A DNA stretch of 24,203 nt from an uncultured Oscillospiraceae bacterium (GCA_910588625.1 CAJUQN010000036.1:1-24203), one strand, 5' to 3'; counted from the stretch's first letter, positions 5,727-15,288 are shown. The notes: a model not told the origin generated them from the letters alone. A program made the numbers and translations.

Positions 5727-7229
5727 ATGGCTGAAACAAACACCAGCAATATCGGCTTTGAAAAGCAGATTTGGGACGCGGCCTGCGTCCTCCGCGGCAA
5801 CGTGGATGCTTCGGAGTATAAGTCTGTCGTTTTGGGCCTGATCTTCCTGAAATATATCTCTGACCGCTTTGAGGCCAAGTACAACGAGCTGGCAGCCGAG
5901 GGCGACGGCTTCGAGGAGGACAAGGACGAATACACCGCCGAGAACATCTTTTTCGTGCCGGAGTCCGCCCGGTGGTCAGTGATCTCCGCCGCCGCCCACA
6001 CGCCGGAGGTGGGCGCGGTGATTGATGAGGCCATGCGCGCGATTGAGAAGGAGAACAAGCGTCTCAAGGATATCCTGCCCAAAAATTTTGCCCGTCCTGA
6101 GCTGGACAAGCGACGCTTAGGGGATGTGGTGGATCTGTTCACCAACATCCAGATGATCGAGCATGGGAGCAGCAAGGACATTCTGGGCCGCACCTACGAA
6201 TACTGCCTGTCCAAATTTGCCGAGCAGGAGGGCAAGCTGGCCGGAGAGTTTTACACCCCCGCCTGCGTGGTGCGTACCCTGGTGGAGGTGCTCCAGCCCT
6301 ACAACGGGCGTGTCTACGACCCCTGCTGCGGTAGCGGCGGGATGTTTGTCCAGTCGGCGAAATTTATCGAAAACCACGGCGGGAACATCAACAAAATTTC
6401 CGTGTTTGGCCAGGACTCCAACCCCACCACCTGGAAGATGGCCCAGATGAACCTTGCCATCTGGGGCATTGAGGCCGACTTGGGCAAATTCAACGCCGAC
6501 ACCTTCTTCAATGACTGCCACCCCCAGCTCAAGGCAGACTTCATCTTGGCAAACCCGCCCTTCAACCTGTCCGGCTGGGGGCAGGACAAGCTGGCGGAGG
6601 ATGTGCGTTGGGCTTACGGCCTGCCCCCGGCGGGCAACGCCAACTTCGCGTGGCTCCAGCACATGATCTGGCACCTGGCCCCAGGCGGGCGCATCGGCAT
6701 GGTGCTGGTCAACGGCTCTCTGTCTTCCCAGTCCGGCGGAGAGGGCGATATCCGCAAAAACATCATTGAGGCCGACCTGGTGGACTGCATTGTGGCCATG
6801 CCGCCCCAGCTTTTCTACACCACACAGATCCCGGTTTCCCTTTGGTTCCTGGCGAAAAGCAAGCGGCAGAAGGGGAAAACCCTGTTCATCGACGCCCGGA
6901 AGATGGGAACCATGGTGACCCGGAAGCTGCGGGAGCTGACGCAGGAGGACATCGCACGGATTGCCGGCACGTACAGCGCCTTTGCCGAGGGGAGGTTGGA
7001 GGAGATCAAGGGATTCTGCGCCGTGGCCGATCTCCAGGAGATCGCAAAGCAAGACTACATCCTCACGCCGGGGCGGTATGTGGGCATTGAGGAGCAGGAG
7101 GAGGATGGGGAACCCTTTGAGCAGAAAATGGGGCGGCTGACCGCCGAGCTGGGGGAGCTGTTCGCCAAGTCCCACGAGCTGGAGGGGGAGATCAGGAGGC
7201 AGTTGGGGGCGATTGGGTATGAAATCTGA
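5727..7229 (+). CDS. hsdM: Type I restriction-modification DNA methyltransferase subunit
   Basis: HsdM transfers a methyl group from S-adenosylmethionine to adenine within the sequence recognised by HsdS; two HsdM with one HsdS make the methylase, and adding HsdR makes the restriction enzyme. The 500-residue protein has the HsdM helical N-domain (IGFEKQIWDAACVLRGN, FLKYISDRFEAKY), the pre-catalytic GEFYTPACVVRTLVEVL, the SAM-binding motif DPCCGSGGMF (residue 198 on) and the catalytic NPPF (276-279). Length is usual for the family. The ATG at 5727 was chosen over 5709 and 5721 because GGGAG lies eight bases upstream. It is the first gene of a six-gene operon and overlaps hsdS by 11 bases. Confidence 0.96.
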   Translation: MAETNTSNIGFEKQIWDAACVLRGNVDASEYKSVVLGLIFLKYISDRFEAKYNELAAEGDGFEEDKDEYTAENIFFVPESARWSVISAAAHTPEVGAVIDEAMRAIEKENKRLKDILPKNFARPELDKRRLGDVVDLFTNIQMIEHGSSKDILGRTYEYCLSKFAEQEGKLAGEFYTPACVVRTLVEVLQPYNGRVYDPCCGSGGMFVQSAKFIENHGGNINKISVFGQDSNPTTWKMAQMNLAIWGIEADLGKFNADTFFNDCHPQLKADFILANPPFNLSGWGQDKLAEDVRWAYGLPPAGNANFAWLQHMIWHLAPGGRIGMVLVNGSLSSQSGGEGDIRKNIIEADLVDCIVAMPPQLFYTTQIPVSLWFLAKSKRQKGKTLFIDARKMGTMVTRKLRELTQEDIARIAGTYSAFAEGRLEEIKGFCAVADLQEIAKQDYILTPGRYVGIEEQEEDGEPFEQKMGRLTAELGELFAKSHELEGEIRRQLGAIGYEI

Positions 7230-8385
7230 GTGGGCAAAGGTTCCGATTGAAAGTATTTGCCAAGGTATCTATGATGGCCCCCATGCTACCCCTGCGCCAA
7301 GCGATAGTGGAGCAATATTCCTCGGAATTTCAAATTTTGTAAATGGACGGTTAAACTTTTCTGATATTCGATATATTGCTGAAGAAGATTTGCCTAAGTG
7401 GACAAAACGAGTTACACCACAAGCGCATGATATTGTTTTCTCTTATGAAGCAACGCTAAATTTGTACGCAATTATCCCCGAGGGATTTCGTGGCTGTCTC
7501 GGACGGAGAATGGCGCTAATGCGACCTGACGAAAGTAAGGTGGATTACAGGTACCTGTATTATTATATGTATTCACCGGCATGGCGGGCTGAAATTGAAG
7601 CACATAAGGTTATGGGATCAACCGTTGATAGGATTCCCTTAATATATTTTCCATCCTTTACGATTGAGTTGCCAAGTATGACTATACAACGGCGCATTGC
7701 CGATATACTTTCTGCGTTAGATGATAAAATCGAGCTAAACCAAAAGGTAAACGAAAATTTGGAGCGGCAGGCGCAAGCGATTTTTGAATCGTGGTTTACT
7801 GGCAAAAGAGAGATAAACGGTTGTTTAGCTGATATATGCCAGTATTCTAAAGAAAAAGTTGCGGTATCTTCACTTGATTTGGAGAGTTATTATTCCACTG
7901 AGAATATGCTTTCCGGAAAAGCTGGCGCAACACAGGCGGCAAATTTACCGACTACAATACAGACAATAAAGTGCAATGTGGGGGATGTTCTAATTTCAAA
8001 TATCCGCCCGTACTTCAAGAAAATAGTTTATTGCCATGCTGACTGTGGATGCTCTACAGATGTTCTATGCTTTGCTCCAAAGAAGCAAGAGCTATCAGCG
8101 TACTTATTCTTTTTACTCTATGCAGATTCTTTCTTCGATTTTATGGTTGCGGGTTCAAAGGGCACAAAAATGCCCAGGGGCGACAAACAGCAAATTATGA
8201 TGTATCCTGTTTATGTACCATCAGATGAGGAACTGGTAGGGTTTAATGGTTTTGCTCAGCCTACGCTGAAGCAAGTACAGCTTAACCGTGAGGAAAACAA
8301 GCGGTTAATTGCACTTAGGGATGCGCTTTTGCCGAAACTGATGGCTGGGGAAATTAGAGCCTTCCAAGAACAGAACATACAATAA
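7219..8385 (+). CDS. hsdS: Type I restriction-modification specificity subunit
   Basis: HsdS reads the two halves of the target sequence with two target-recognition domains held apart by helices. The 388-residue protein shows the two-half layout: a first recognition domain (about 1-165), a central conserved helix (IADILSALDDKIELNQKVNENL then QAQAIFESWF), a second recognition domain (about 190-345) and the distal conserved helix (REENKRLIALRDALLPKLMA). Its start ATG lies inside the end of hsdM, so translation is coupled. Base composition becomes much more AT-rich than in hsdM, as is usual for exchanged recognition domains. I found no second partial hsdS or inverted repeats that would allow inversion-type phase variation here. 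The target sequence cannot be read from the protein. Confidence 0.93.
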   Translation: MKSEWAKVPIESICQGIYDGPHATPAPSDSGAIFLGISNFVNGRLNFSDIRYIAEEDLPKWTKRVTPQAHDIVFSYEATLNLYAIIPEGFRGCLGRRMALMRPDESKVDYRYLYYYMYSPAWRAEIEAHKVMGSTVDRIPLIYFPSFTIELPSMTIQRRIADILSALDDKIELNQKVNENLERQAQAIFESWFTGKREINGCLADICQYSKEKVAVSSLDLESYYSTENMLSGKAGATQAANLPTTIQTIKCNVGDVLISNIRPYFKKIVYCHADCGCSTDVLCFAPKKQELSAYLFFLLYADSFFDFMVAGSKGTKMPRGDKQQIMMYPVYVPSDEELVGFNGFAQPTLKQVQLNREENKRLIALRDALLPKLMAGEIRAFQEQNIQ

Positions 8386-8405
8386 ATCATTATGGAGACA
8401 CAAAC

Positions 8406-8903
8406 ATGAATATATTGTTTCAATGGTTACAGAGAAATATTAGTGTTATGGCAATTGTAATATCACTTATTAGCCTGACCTTAAGCATTATAGGATTTGT
8501 GCGCCCTTCAACAAGTACTCAAAAACAAGAAAAATGGTACAAATTAAAGAAATTGTGGTCTATGCGCTATAGCGTCTTTCATGTCATTGCCTTTTTGTGC
8601 TTGACATGCTATGTCCTGCTTAATTGGGAAAAATGTATTTCAATGCAGTTCTTTTCGCAATTCAACGGAAATAATATCTTGTTTCTTGTTTGGATAATTT
8701 TAATTTTCCTTATTATTTATGAAGTAGAGGGAAAAGGAATAAAAATAGCCAAACACAAGAAAGAAGAAGTACAGCAAACTTTAAGTGATGCCAACCTAAA
8801 ATATAAATTAGACACTATGCTTGAACAAATCAAAAGCAACAATCCTGATGTTGATGCTCATCAAAAGAGGAAGGGGGACAGTGAGAATGGATCACCAGAC
8901 TAA
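8406..8903 (+). CDS. Small membrane protein inside the type I restriction operon
   Basis: A 165-residue protein beginning MNILFQWLQRN, 20 bases after hsdS with a GGAGA site. It has three predicted membrane segments (about 12-32, 57-73 and 90-106) and a basic-to-acidic cytoplasmic C-terminal helix (KIAKHKKEEVQQTLSDANLK onward, with LEQIKSNNPDVDAHQKRK). No enzyme motif is visible and I recognise no family. Type I loci have no membrane component, so this is cargo. It overlaps the next unknown gene by 17 bases and both share low GC with hsdS, which suggests that the three arrived together. Membrane proteins paired with a small cytosolic partner occur in abortive-infection systems, but that role here is a guess. 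Confidence 0.7.
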   Translation: MNILFQWLQRNISVMAIVISLISLTLSIIGFVRPSTSTQKQEKWYKLKKLWSMRYSVFHVIAFLCLTCYVLLNWEKCISMQFFSQFNGNNILFLVWIILIFLIIYEVEGKGIKIAKHKKEEVQQTLSDANLKYKLDTMLEQIKSNNPDVDAHQKRKGDSENGSPD

Positions 8904-9198
8904 GACCATGATTGTAGACGCCCTCACAAAGCTTGTAGACGAAGCCCCTACGAAATCTGGTGTACATTTTACGCCATATCCACAGAACTATGTTGTTACC
9001 AAAGAAAGATTTGATATTTGGGTAAATTATATATTTTCGATCATGCAAATCATTTCTTCATATGTAGATGTGAGTATATGCCTTTCCAATATTAACGCTA
9101 TTATTATGCAACCAAACTCAAATAATGAATATGCCTCGCAAGTAAATGCTATCTGTCATGCAATATTAAATTTTGCTCGGACGATTCTTTATTTATAA
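8887..9198 (+). CDS. Unknown small protein inside the type I restriction operon
   Basis: A 103-residue protein, MDHQTKTMIVDALTKLVDEA onward, started at the ATG at 8887 because GGAAGGGGG precedes it at 8871-8879. An N-terminal charged helix and a short beta-like stretch (GVHFTPYPQNYVVTKERF) are followed by a hydrophobic helical bundle (WVNYIFSIMQIISSYVDVSI and ICHAILNFARTIL). No family recognised and no catalytic signature. It overlaps the membrane-protein gene upstream and ends 11 bases before hsdR, so it is co-translated with both. It may be the partner of the membrane protein; a function in restriction, such as control of HsdR, is possible but unsupported. Confidence 0.6.
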   Translation: MDHQTKTMIVDALTKLVDEAPTKSGVHFTPYPQNYVVTKERFDIWVNYIFSIMQIISSYVDVSICLSNINAIIMQPNSNNEYASQVNAICHAILNFARTILYL

Positions 9199-9209
9199 GA
9201 GGTGATTCC

Positions 9210-12200
9210 ATGCCCTTTACCGAATCTAACTACGAAAACGCCATCCTCCAGCTTTTCCAGGAACAGCTGGGCTACAACTACTTATACGGCCCCGACGTGG
9301 AGCGGGACTACCACTCCCCACTGTACGAGGGGGCGCTCCTGCCCGCCCTGCGGCGCATCAACCGCGATCTGCCGGAGGAGGCCGTCGCCGAGGCGGTGTA
9401 CAAGCTCCAAAATTTCGAGGGCGGGTCCCTGTTGCAAAAGAACATGGTATTCACGGACTACCTGCAAAACGGCGTGCCGGTGAAGTACGTAGAAAATGGC
9501 GAGGAGCGCTCCACCCTCGTCTATCTTGTGGACTTCAAAGATCCGAACAACAACGACTTTACCATCGCCAACCAGTGGACGGTTGTGGAGAATTCGGAGA
9601 AGCGCCCAGATGTGCTCCTGTTTCTCAACGGCCTCCCCCTGGTGGTGGTGGAGCTGAAGTCCCCCTCCCGGGAGGAGACGGACGCCTCCGCGGCCTACCG
9701 TCAGATTCGCAACTATATGCATGAGATCCCGTCCCTGTTTATCTACAACGCCGTGTGCGTCATGAGCGACCTGACCACCTCCAAGGCGGGGACCATTACT
9801 TCCGGCGAGGATCGGTTCATGGCGTGGAAAACCACCGATGGGGACTATGAAAATACGCAATATGCCCAGTTTGACACATTTTTTGAGGGACTTTTTGAGA
9901 AGCGGCGGTTTTTGGACATCCTGAAAAACTTCATCTGCTTCAACGTAGACGGCGAAAAAACGTTCAAGATTTTGGCCGGCTACCACCAGTATTTCGCGGT
10001 TAAAAAGGCCGTGGCCTCCACGGTGAAGGCCACGACCACAGACGGCAAGGGCGGGGTGTTCTGGCACACCCAGGGCAGCGGGAAATCCCTGTCCATGGTT
10101 TTCTATGCCCACGGCCTCCAGACGGCGCTGGACAGCCCCATCATCGTAGTGATCACCGACCGCAACAATTTGGACGATCAGCTCTACGGCCAGTTCGCCC
10201 GGTGCCGGGATTTTCTGCGCCAGACGCCCCAGCAGGCTCAGAGCCGCCAGCACTTGAAGGATCTGCTGGCAGGCCGCCAGGCCAACGGGATCATCTTTAC
10301 CACCATGCAGAAATTTGAGGAGGGAGACGGGCCCCTCTCGGAGCGGCGGAACATCGTCGTCATGGCGGATGAAGCCCACCGGGGGCAGTACGGATTGAGC
10401 GAAAAAGTAGTGGTAAAGCAGAAGGAAAACGGGGAAGTGGAGGCCCGCACTGTCATCGGCACCGCCCGCATTATCCGGGACAACCTGCCCAACGCCACGT
10501 TTATCGGCTTCACCGGGACGCCCATTTCCTCCAAGGAGCGCAGCACCCGGGAGGTATTCGGGGATTACATCGACGTGTACGACATGACCCAGGCCGTGGA
10601 GGACGGGGCCACCCGCCCGGTGTACTACGAGAGCCGGGTGATCCACCTGAAGCTGGACGAAGCGACCCTGCGGCTGATCGACGCGGAATATGACCTGATG
10701 GCCCGGAACGCCGACCCCTATGTGATTGAGCAAAGTAAGAAAGTGCTGGGCCAGATGGAGGCCATTCTGGGCGCGGATACTACCATCGAATCGCTGGTCA
10801 ATGACATTCTGGATCACTACGAAAACTACCGGGCCAATCTGCTGACGGGCAAGGCCATGATCGTGGCCTACTCCCGGCCCATCGCTATGAAGATTTACAA
10901 ACGGATTCTGGAACTGCGGCCTGCCTGGACAGAGAAGGTGGGCGTGGTTATGACGCAAGGCAACAACGATCCAGAGGAATGGCGGCAGATTATTGGCAAT
11001 AAGGCCCACAAGGAGGAGCTGGCCCGGAAGTTCAAGGACAACACTTCCCCCATGAAGATTGCCATCGTGGTGGATATGTGGCTGACCGGCTTTGACGTGC
11101 CATCACTGGCCACCATGTACGTCTATAAGCCCATGGCCGGACACAATCTGATGCAGGCCATTGCCCGGGTCAACCGGGTGTTTGGGGACAAAGAGGGCGG
11201 GCTTGTGGTAGACTATGTGGGTATCGCTCAGGCGCTGAAGCAGGCAATGAGTGACTACACAGGCCGGGACAAGGAGAATTACGGCAATCCCGATGTGGGC
11301 CATGCGGCATACCCAAAGTTTTTGGAGAAGCTGTCCGTCTGCCGCGACCTGTTCCATGGTTTTGATTATTCAGCATTTCTTTCTGGAACAGATTTGGAGC
11401 GGGCTAAAGCCATCAGCGGCGGCGTCAATTTCCTGTTGGGCAAACGGGTTTCGGAAAACGAACTGCCAGAGAAAGAGAAAACCCATAATATTTACATCAA
11501 GGAGGCGCTGTTGCTCCGACAGGCCCTCTCGCTGTGCGGCAGCATGGTGGATGAGCACACCCGTTTGGAATGCGCCTTTTTTGAGGCGGTCAGGACAATG
11601 GTTGTCCGGCTCACCATGGGCGGGGCGGGCGAAAAATTTACACTGCCGGAGGTCAATGCAAAGATCAACGAACTTTTGAAGCACAGTATCAAAAGTGAAG
11701 GGGTTATCAATCTGTTTTCCGATGTAGGTACGGAATTTTCCCTGTTTGACCCAAAGTTCTTGGAAGAAGTGGCCAATATGAAGGAGACGAATCTGGCTAT
11801 TGAGCTGTTGAAGAAACTGATTGCGGAACAGGTATCCGTTTTCCGCAGAACCAATGTGGTGAAGTCTGAAAAATTCAGTGAGATCATCCAGAGCGTGATG
11901 AACCGATACCTTAATGGAATGTTGACGAATGAGGAGGTCATCCAGAAACTGCTGAAGTTGGCACAAGACATCGCCCAGGCCAACGCCGAGGGTGAGACGC
12001 TGGGGTTGACTGCGGAAGAATTGGCCTTTTATGATGCCTTGACCAAACCCCAGGCGATCAAGGATTTTTATGAACACGAAGAACTGATCGCCCTCACCAA
12101 AGAGCTGACAGAGTTGCTACAGAACAATCGCACGATTGACTGGCAGAAGAAGGAAAGCGCCAGGGCCGGTATGCGGCGGCTGGTGAAGCGTCTCTTGAAG

Positions 12201-12359
12201 AAGCATAAATACCCGCCGGAGGGGATGGAGGACGCGGTGCAGACCGTTATGAGCCAGTGCGAGATGTGGACGGATAATGTTGCAGCAAATGATGCACAGA
12301 TAAAAGAAATGATAGGTATGTCCGCCTACTCAGCGTTTTCAGAGACAATACTTTGCTAA
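9210..12359 (+). CDS. hsdR: Type I restriction enzyme motor/nuclease subunit
   Basis: HsdR pulls in DNA using ATP and cuts it far from the recognition site when the site is unmethylated. The 1049-residue protein has the usual order: an N-terminal PD-(D/E)xK nuclease (D134 and E148-L-K150, in PDVLLFLNG...VVVELKSPS), helicase motif I with Walker A QGSGKS (288-293), motif II DEAH (387-390), motif III GFTGTP, and motif VI QAIARVNRVF, then a helical C-terminal domain that docks to HsdM. Length is typical. The start ATG follows AAGAGGTG. It is followed 32 bases later by a nuclease-helicase gene. GC content returns to the level of hsdM, unlike the AT-rich block in between. Confidence 0.96.
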   Translation: MPFTESNYENAILQLFQEQLGYNYLYGPDVERDYHSPLYEGALLPALRRINRDLPEEAVAEAVYKLQNFEGGSLLQKNMVFTDYLQNGVPVKYVENGEERSTLVYLVDFKDPNNNDFTIANQWTVVENSEKRPDVLLFLNGLPLVVVELKSPSREETDASAAYRQIRNYMHEIPSLFIYNAVCVMSDLTTSKAGTITSGEDRFMAWKTTDGDYENTQYAQFDTFFEGLFEKRRFLDILKNFICFNVDGEKTFKILAGYHQYFAVKKAVASTVKATTTDGKGGVFWHTQGSGKSLSMVFYAHGLQTALDSPIIVVITDRNNLDDQLYGQFARCRDFLRQTPQQAQSRQHLKDLLAGRQANGIIFTTMQKFEEGDGPLSERRNIVVMADEAHRGQYGLSEKVVVKQKENGEVEARTVIGTARIIRDNLPNATFIGFTGTPISSKERSTREVFGDYIDVYDMTQAVEDGATRPVYYESRVIHLKLDEATLRLIDAEYDLMARNADPYVIEQSKKVLGQMEAILGADTTIESLVNDILDHYENYRANLLTGKAMIVAYSRPIAMKIYKRILELRPAWTEKVGVVMTQGNNDPEEWRQIIGNKAHKEELARKFKDNTSPMKIAIVVDMWLTGFDVPSLATMYVYKPMAGHNLMQAIARVNRVFGDKEGGLVVDYVGIAQALKQAMSDYTGRDKENYGNPDVGHAAYPKFLEKLSVCRDLFHGFDYSAFLSGTDLERAKAISGGVNFLLGKRVSENELPEKEKTHNIYIKEALLLRQALSLCGSMVDEHTRLECAFFEAVRTMVVRLTMGGAGEKFTLPEVNAKINELLKHSIKSEGVINLFSDVGTEFSLFDPKFLEEVANMKETNLAIELLKKLIAEQVSVFRRTNVVKSEKFSEIIQSVMNRYLNGMLTNEEVIQKLLKLAQDIAQANAEGETLGLTAEELAFYDALTKPQAIKDFYEHEELIALTKELTELLQNNRTIDWQKKESARAGMRRLVKRLLKKHKYPPEGMEDAVQTVMSQCEMWTDNVAANDAQIKEMIGMSAYSAFSETILC

Positions 12360-12391
12360 AGATATTCCAAATAAAGAATAGAAGGGATAGA

Positions 12392-13894
12392 ATGAAACCA
12401 AAGAACCTGATATCTGTCTATCAGGGAGCTGCCGCGCTCGATTCTATTGAACTCCCAGTAGATCAGAAGTTCAAAGCGCTAAAAAAGCATGAAATCAGAA
12501 ATTTGAATTCCTTTTGTGATATCATGCAGGGGCTGGGATGTACTTTTTGTGACTTTGATGGCTACTATGTCGGCTATTCAATTGGGCAAATAGGGAAAGA
12601 GTTTGATCTTCTGAGGTTTGGTGACGAACTGGTTATCAATATAGAACTCAAAAGTGAGCTGAAAGTTGCTAATAAAGAAGAAAAAATTCTGAAACAGATG
12701 CGAATAAATCACTATTACCTGAAGTTTTTGAGCAGAAAAATTAAAATAATTACTTATGTAGAAAACGATGGGTTTTATGAGTATGAAGAAGAGTCGGATT
12801 TTTTAAGCAAAGTTGATGGACGCGTTGTAGCCACATACGTGAAAAGGCACATTGTGAATCAAAACATTGATCCCGACAAGGAGTTTGTTCCATCAAATTA
12901 TTTGATTTCCCCATTTAATTCAACGGGGAAGTTTTTGCGCGGCGAATATTTTTTGACGACCGCCCAGCAAAGGATCAAGGATGAAATATATACCGAGTTA
13001 GCAGATACTCCCTTTATGTATTTTTCTATTTCAGCAAATGCGGGGACAGGTAAAACTCTGCTCATGTATGATATTGCCAAGGACATGATTCAGGCAGACA
13101 AAAAAATTTCAATTATCCACTGTGGAATATTAAATGAAGGGCATATAGAGCTAAGGGATACATATATGTGGAACATTCGAGCAGTGAGGGATATTAATCA
13201 AATACTGATCGATAGAATCTTCGATGGATGCTCAGTGGTGTTTATTGATGAAGCACAACGGATAAGAGGTAATCAGTTATCATTGGTAATTGAAAAATCC
13301 ATTGCGGGAAAATTGCCCATTATCTTTTCCTACGATACAAAGCAGTTTTTAAGAAGGAATGAAGGGCGGGATATAGAAGATTATCTGCGAAGCGAGCATT
13401 CTGATATTGCTGTTTCACCAAAACGGCTTACAAACAAAATAAGGACAAACAAGGCAATGGCGTCATTCATAACAAACCTTTTTGATATTGGAAAAAGCCA
13501 AAATGATTTGAATTATGAATGTATTACCATTGAGTATATAAACGCCCCGGATATGCTGCAAGAATATACTGATTTCTTGCAGGAAGAAGGGTGGACGCTC
13601 CTAACGTTTACCACTTCAAGCTATGATCCGGATCCATATAATTTAGTGGCATCAATGGGAGGAAAGAACGCTCATAACGTGATTGGGCAAGAGTTTTCAA
13701 AGGTTGCACTTATTATGGATAGGAATTTCAAATATACAGACTCTGGAAAGCTGGCAGCAAAAACGGCTTACTATAGTGCTCAGGGTATGCTTTACCAAAT
13801 AGTGACAAGGGTCATCGATGAACTCAAAATTGTTGTGTTGGATAACCCGGAATTGTATTTGAAGCTACTGGAGATAAAAGCGATGGGGAAATAA
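12392..13894 (+). CDS. Predicted nuclease-helicase of the DUF2075 (Schlafen-helicase-like) type
   Basis: A 500-residue protein with an N-terminal restriction-endonuclease-like domain (E70-F-D72, then INIELKSE with E85 and K87, a PD-(D/E)xK pattern) and a C-terminal P-loop helicase domain. The helicase part has Walker A AGTGKT (217-222), Walker B FIDEAQRI (284-291), a SYDTKQ motif III-like element, NVIGQEFSKVALIMD (the GQE motif typical of DUF2075) and VTRVIDEL near motif VI. The start is the ATG at 12392 behind GAAGGGA. It is AT-rich and closes the restriction operon. Proteins joining a nuclease to a helicase of this kind often act in phage defence; here it could be a separate system sharing the hsd promoter. 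Domain calls fairly sure, defence role inferred. Confidence 0.8.
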   Translation: MKPKNLISVYQGAAALDSIELPVDQKFKALKKHEIRNLNSFCDIMQGLGCTFCDFDGYYVGYSIGQIGKEFDLLRFGDELVINIELKSELKVANKEEKILKQMRINHYYLKFLSRKIKIITYVENDGFYEYEEESDFLSKVDGRVVATYVKRHIVNQNIDPDKEFVPSNYLISPFNSTGKFLRGEYFLTTAQQRIKDEIYTELADTPFMYFSISANAGTGKTLLMYDIAKDMIQADKKISIIHCGILNEGHIELRDTYMWNIRAVRDINQILIDRIFDGCSVVFIDEAQRIRGNQLSLVIEKSIAGKLPIIFSYDTKQFLRRNEGRDIEDYLRSEHSDIAVSPKRLTNKIRTNKAMASFITNLFDIGKSQNDLNYECITIEYINAPDMLQEYTDFLQEEGWTLLTFTTSSYDPDPYNLVASMGGKNAHNVIGQEFSKVALIMDRNFKYTDSGKLAAKTAYYSAQGMLYQIVTRVIDELKIVVLDNPELYLKLLEIKAMGK

Positions 13895-14147
13895 AAGACC
13901 ATCCCGAAAATGTGCAAATCTCTCATAGCGGCACAAGATAGGGATATGTAGCGCCTTCTAAGGCAATTTAAACGTGCCAGCATTATGAGCGTCTTTGCAA
14001 GAACTGGTTTGCTGGAAAGTGTGCAATTTATAAACATTAGACACGAAGTTGGGCGCAGGAACTTCACTTCCAAATTTGCAAATATTGAATCACTGGTTCA
14101 ATCATAAGCCATAATTGATCCATAAAAGGCAGAGGAGGTATCTGATT

Positions 14148-15146
14148 ATGTACGTTGCCTCAGAAAAACGCTATGACACGATGCCCTATACCCGCCTGGG
14201 CGCCAGCGGTCTGAAGCTGCCCGCGGTGTCCTTCGGCTTGTGGCACAATTTTGGAGATACCGGCCGGTTTGAAACGATGCGGGAAATGTGCTTCACCGCA
14301 TTCGATCACGGTATTACCCACTTTGACTTGGCCAACAACTATGGCCCGCCTGCGGGCGCAGCTGAGATTAACTTCGGGCGCATTCTGAAGGAAGATTTGG
14401 GCGCATACCGTGACGAGCTGATCATCTCCACCAAGGCGGGCTATGAGATGTGGCCCGGGCCCTATGGCGACTGGGGCAGCCGGAAGTACCTGCTGGCAAG
14501 CCTGGATCAGAGCTTGAAGCGCATGGGCTTGGACTACGTAGACATCTTCTATCACCACCGCATGGATCCCGGCACCCCGCTGGAGGAAACCATGGGCGCG
14601 CTGGCCTCCGCGGTGCAGTCCGGCAAGGCGCTGTATGTGGGCCTGTCCAACTATGATGGCGAGCATCTTCAGCAGGCCGCTGCGATGTTGAAGGAATGGA
14701 AGGTGCCCTTTGCCATCAACCAGAACCGCTACTCCATCTTTGACCGCACAATCGAAAGCAGCGGCCTGAAGGAAACCGCGGCCAAGCTGGGCAAAGGGAT
14801 CATTGCCTTCTCGCCCCTGGCCCAGGGACTGCTGACAGACCGCTATCTAAAAGGCATCCCCGCTGACAGCCGGATCATGACGGATGGCCGCTTCTTAAAG
14901 GAAACTGCTTTGACAGAGCGGAGGATGAACCAGATCCGGGCGCTGAACGATTTGGCGGCCCAGCGCGGCCAGACTCTGGCGCAGATGGCGCTGGCCTGGG
15001 TTCTGCACGACGGAGCCGTGGCCAGCGTATTGACCGGGGCATCCCGCCCGGAGCAAATCCTGTACAACATCAAAGCGGCGGAGAATACGAACTTTACAGC
15101 AGATGAGCTGGCGCTGATCGAAAAAATCACCGCAGAGAGGTGCTGA
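14148..15146 (+). CDS. gpr: Aldo-keto reductase, YghZ/L-glyceraldehyde-3-phosphate reductase type
   Basis: A 332-residue NADPH-dependent reductase of the (beta/alpha)8-barrel AKR superfamily. The sequence follows the YghZ (AKR14) branch closely: YTRLGASGLKLPAVSFGLWH, THFDLANNYGPPAGAAE, STKAGYEMWPGPYGDWGSRK and ALYVGLSNYDGE. The catalytic tetrad is visible as D60, Y65, K96 and H136. YghZ reduces L-glyceraldehyde 3-phosphate and methylglyoxal-like aldehydes, so it detoxifies reactive carbonyls. The start follows AGAGGAGG at 14131-14138. It stands alone after a 253-base gap with no clear promoter, and repeat copy 2 begins 14 bases after its stop. Gene order suggests unrelated cargo and not part of the defence operon. 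Confidence 0.92.
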   Translation: MYVASEKRYDTMPYTRLGASGLKLPAVSFGLWHNFGDTGRFETMREMCFTAFDHGITHFDLANNYGPPAGAAEINFGRILKEDLGAYRDELIISTKAGYEMWPGPYGDWGSRKYLLASLDQSLKRMGLDYVDIFYHHRMDPGTPLEETMGALASAVQSGKALYVGLSNYDGEHLQQAAAMLKEWKVPFAINQNRYSIFDRTIESSGLKETAAKLGKGIIAFSPLAQGLLTDRYLKGIPADSRIMTDGRFLKETALTERRMNQIRALNDLAAQRGQTLAQMALAWVLHDGAVASVLTGASRPEQILYNIKAAENTNFTADELALIEKITAERC

Positions 15147-15160
15147 TTTTACCGCACCCC

Positions 15161-15208
15161 ACCCCAAAATCCACAGAGGAACTATATCAACAAAACGCAT
15201 CCAACAAG
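15161..15208 (+). repeat. Dispersed direct repeat, copy 2 of 3
   Basis: The core (15176-15208) matches copies 1 and 3 except for an A in CAACAAAACG, and the upstream ACCCCAAAATC (15161-15171) is identical to copy 1. It lies between the aldo-keto reductase and the DUF6809 gene and marks the boundary between the restriction segment and the polymerase/mobilisation segment. Confidence 0.75.
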
Positions 15209-15288
15209 TCAAAGACACGCTCCGAAAAGTTTCAGTAGCTTTTCCTACCGGCCTGTGGTATATGTTTGTACCACGAGGAGGCGACGGT

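Noticed and set aside
6117..7175. 352-codon minus-strand open frame opposite hsdM
   Set aside because: It is antisense to the catalytic part of hsdM with no independent coding evidence.
7219..8385. Possible phase-variable hsdS
   Set aside because: No second hsdS fragment, recombinase gene or inverted repeat pair was found around the single intact gene.
9282..11009. 575-codon minus-strand open frame opposite hsdR
   Set aside because: It is the mirror of GC-rich hsdR codons, has no ribosome site and its protein is Gly/His/Val-rich with no family pattern.
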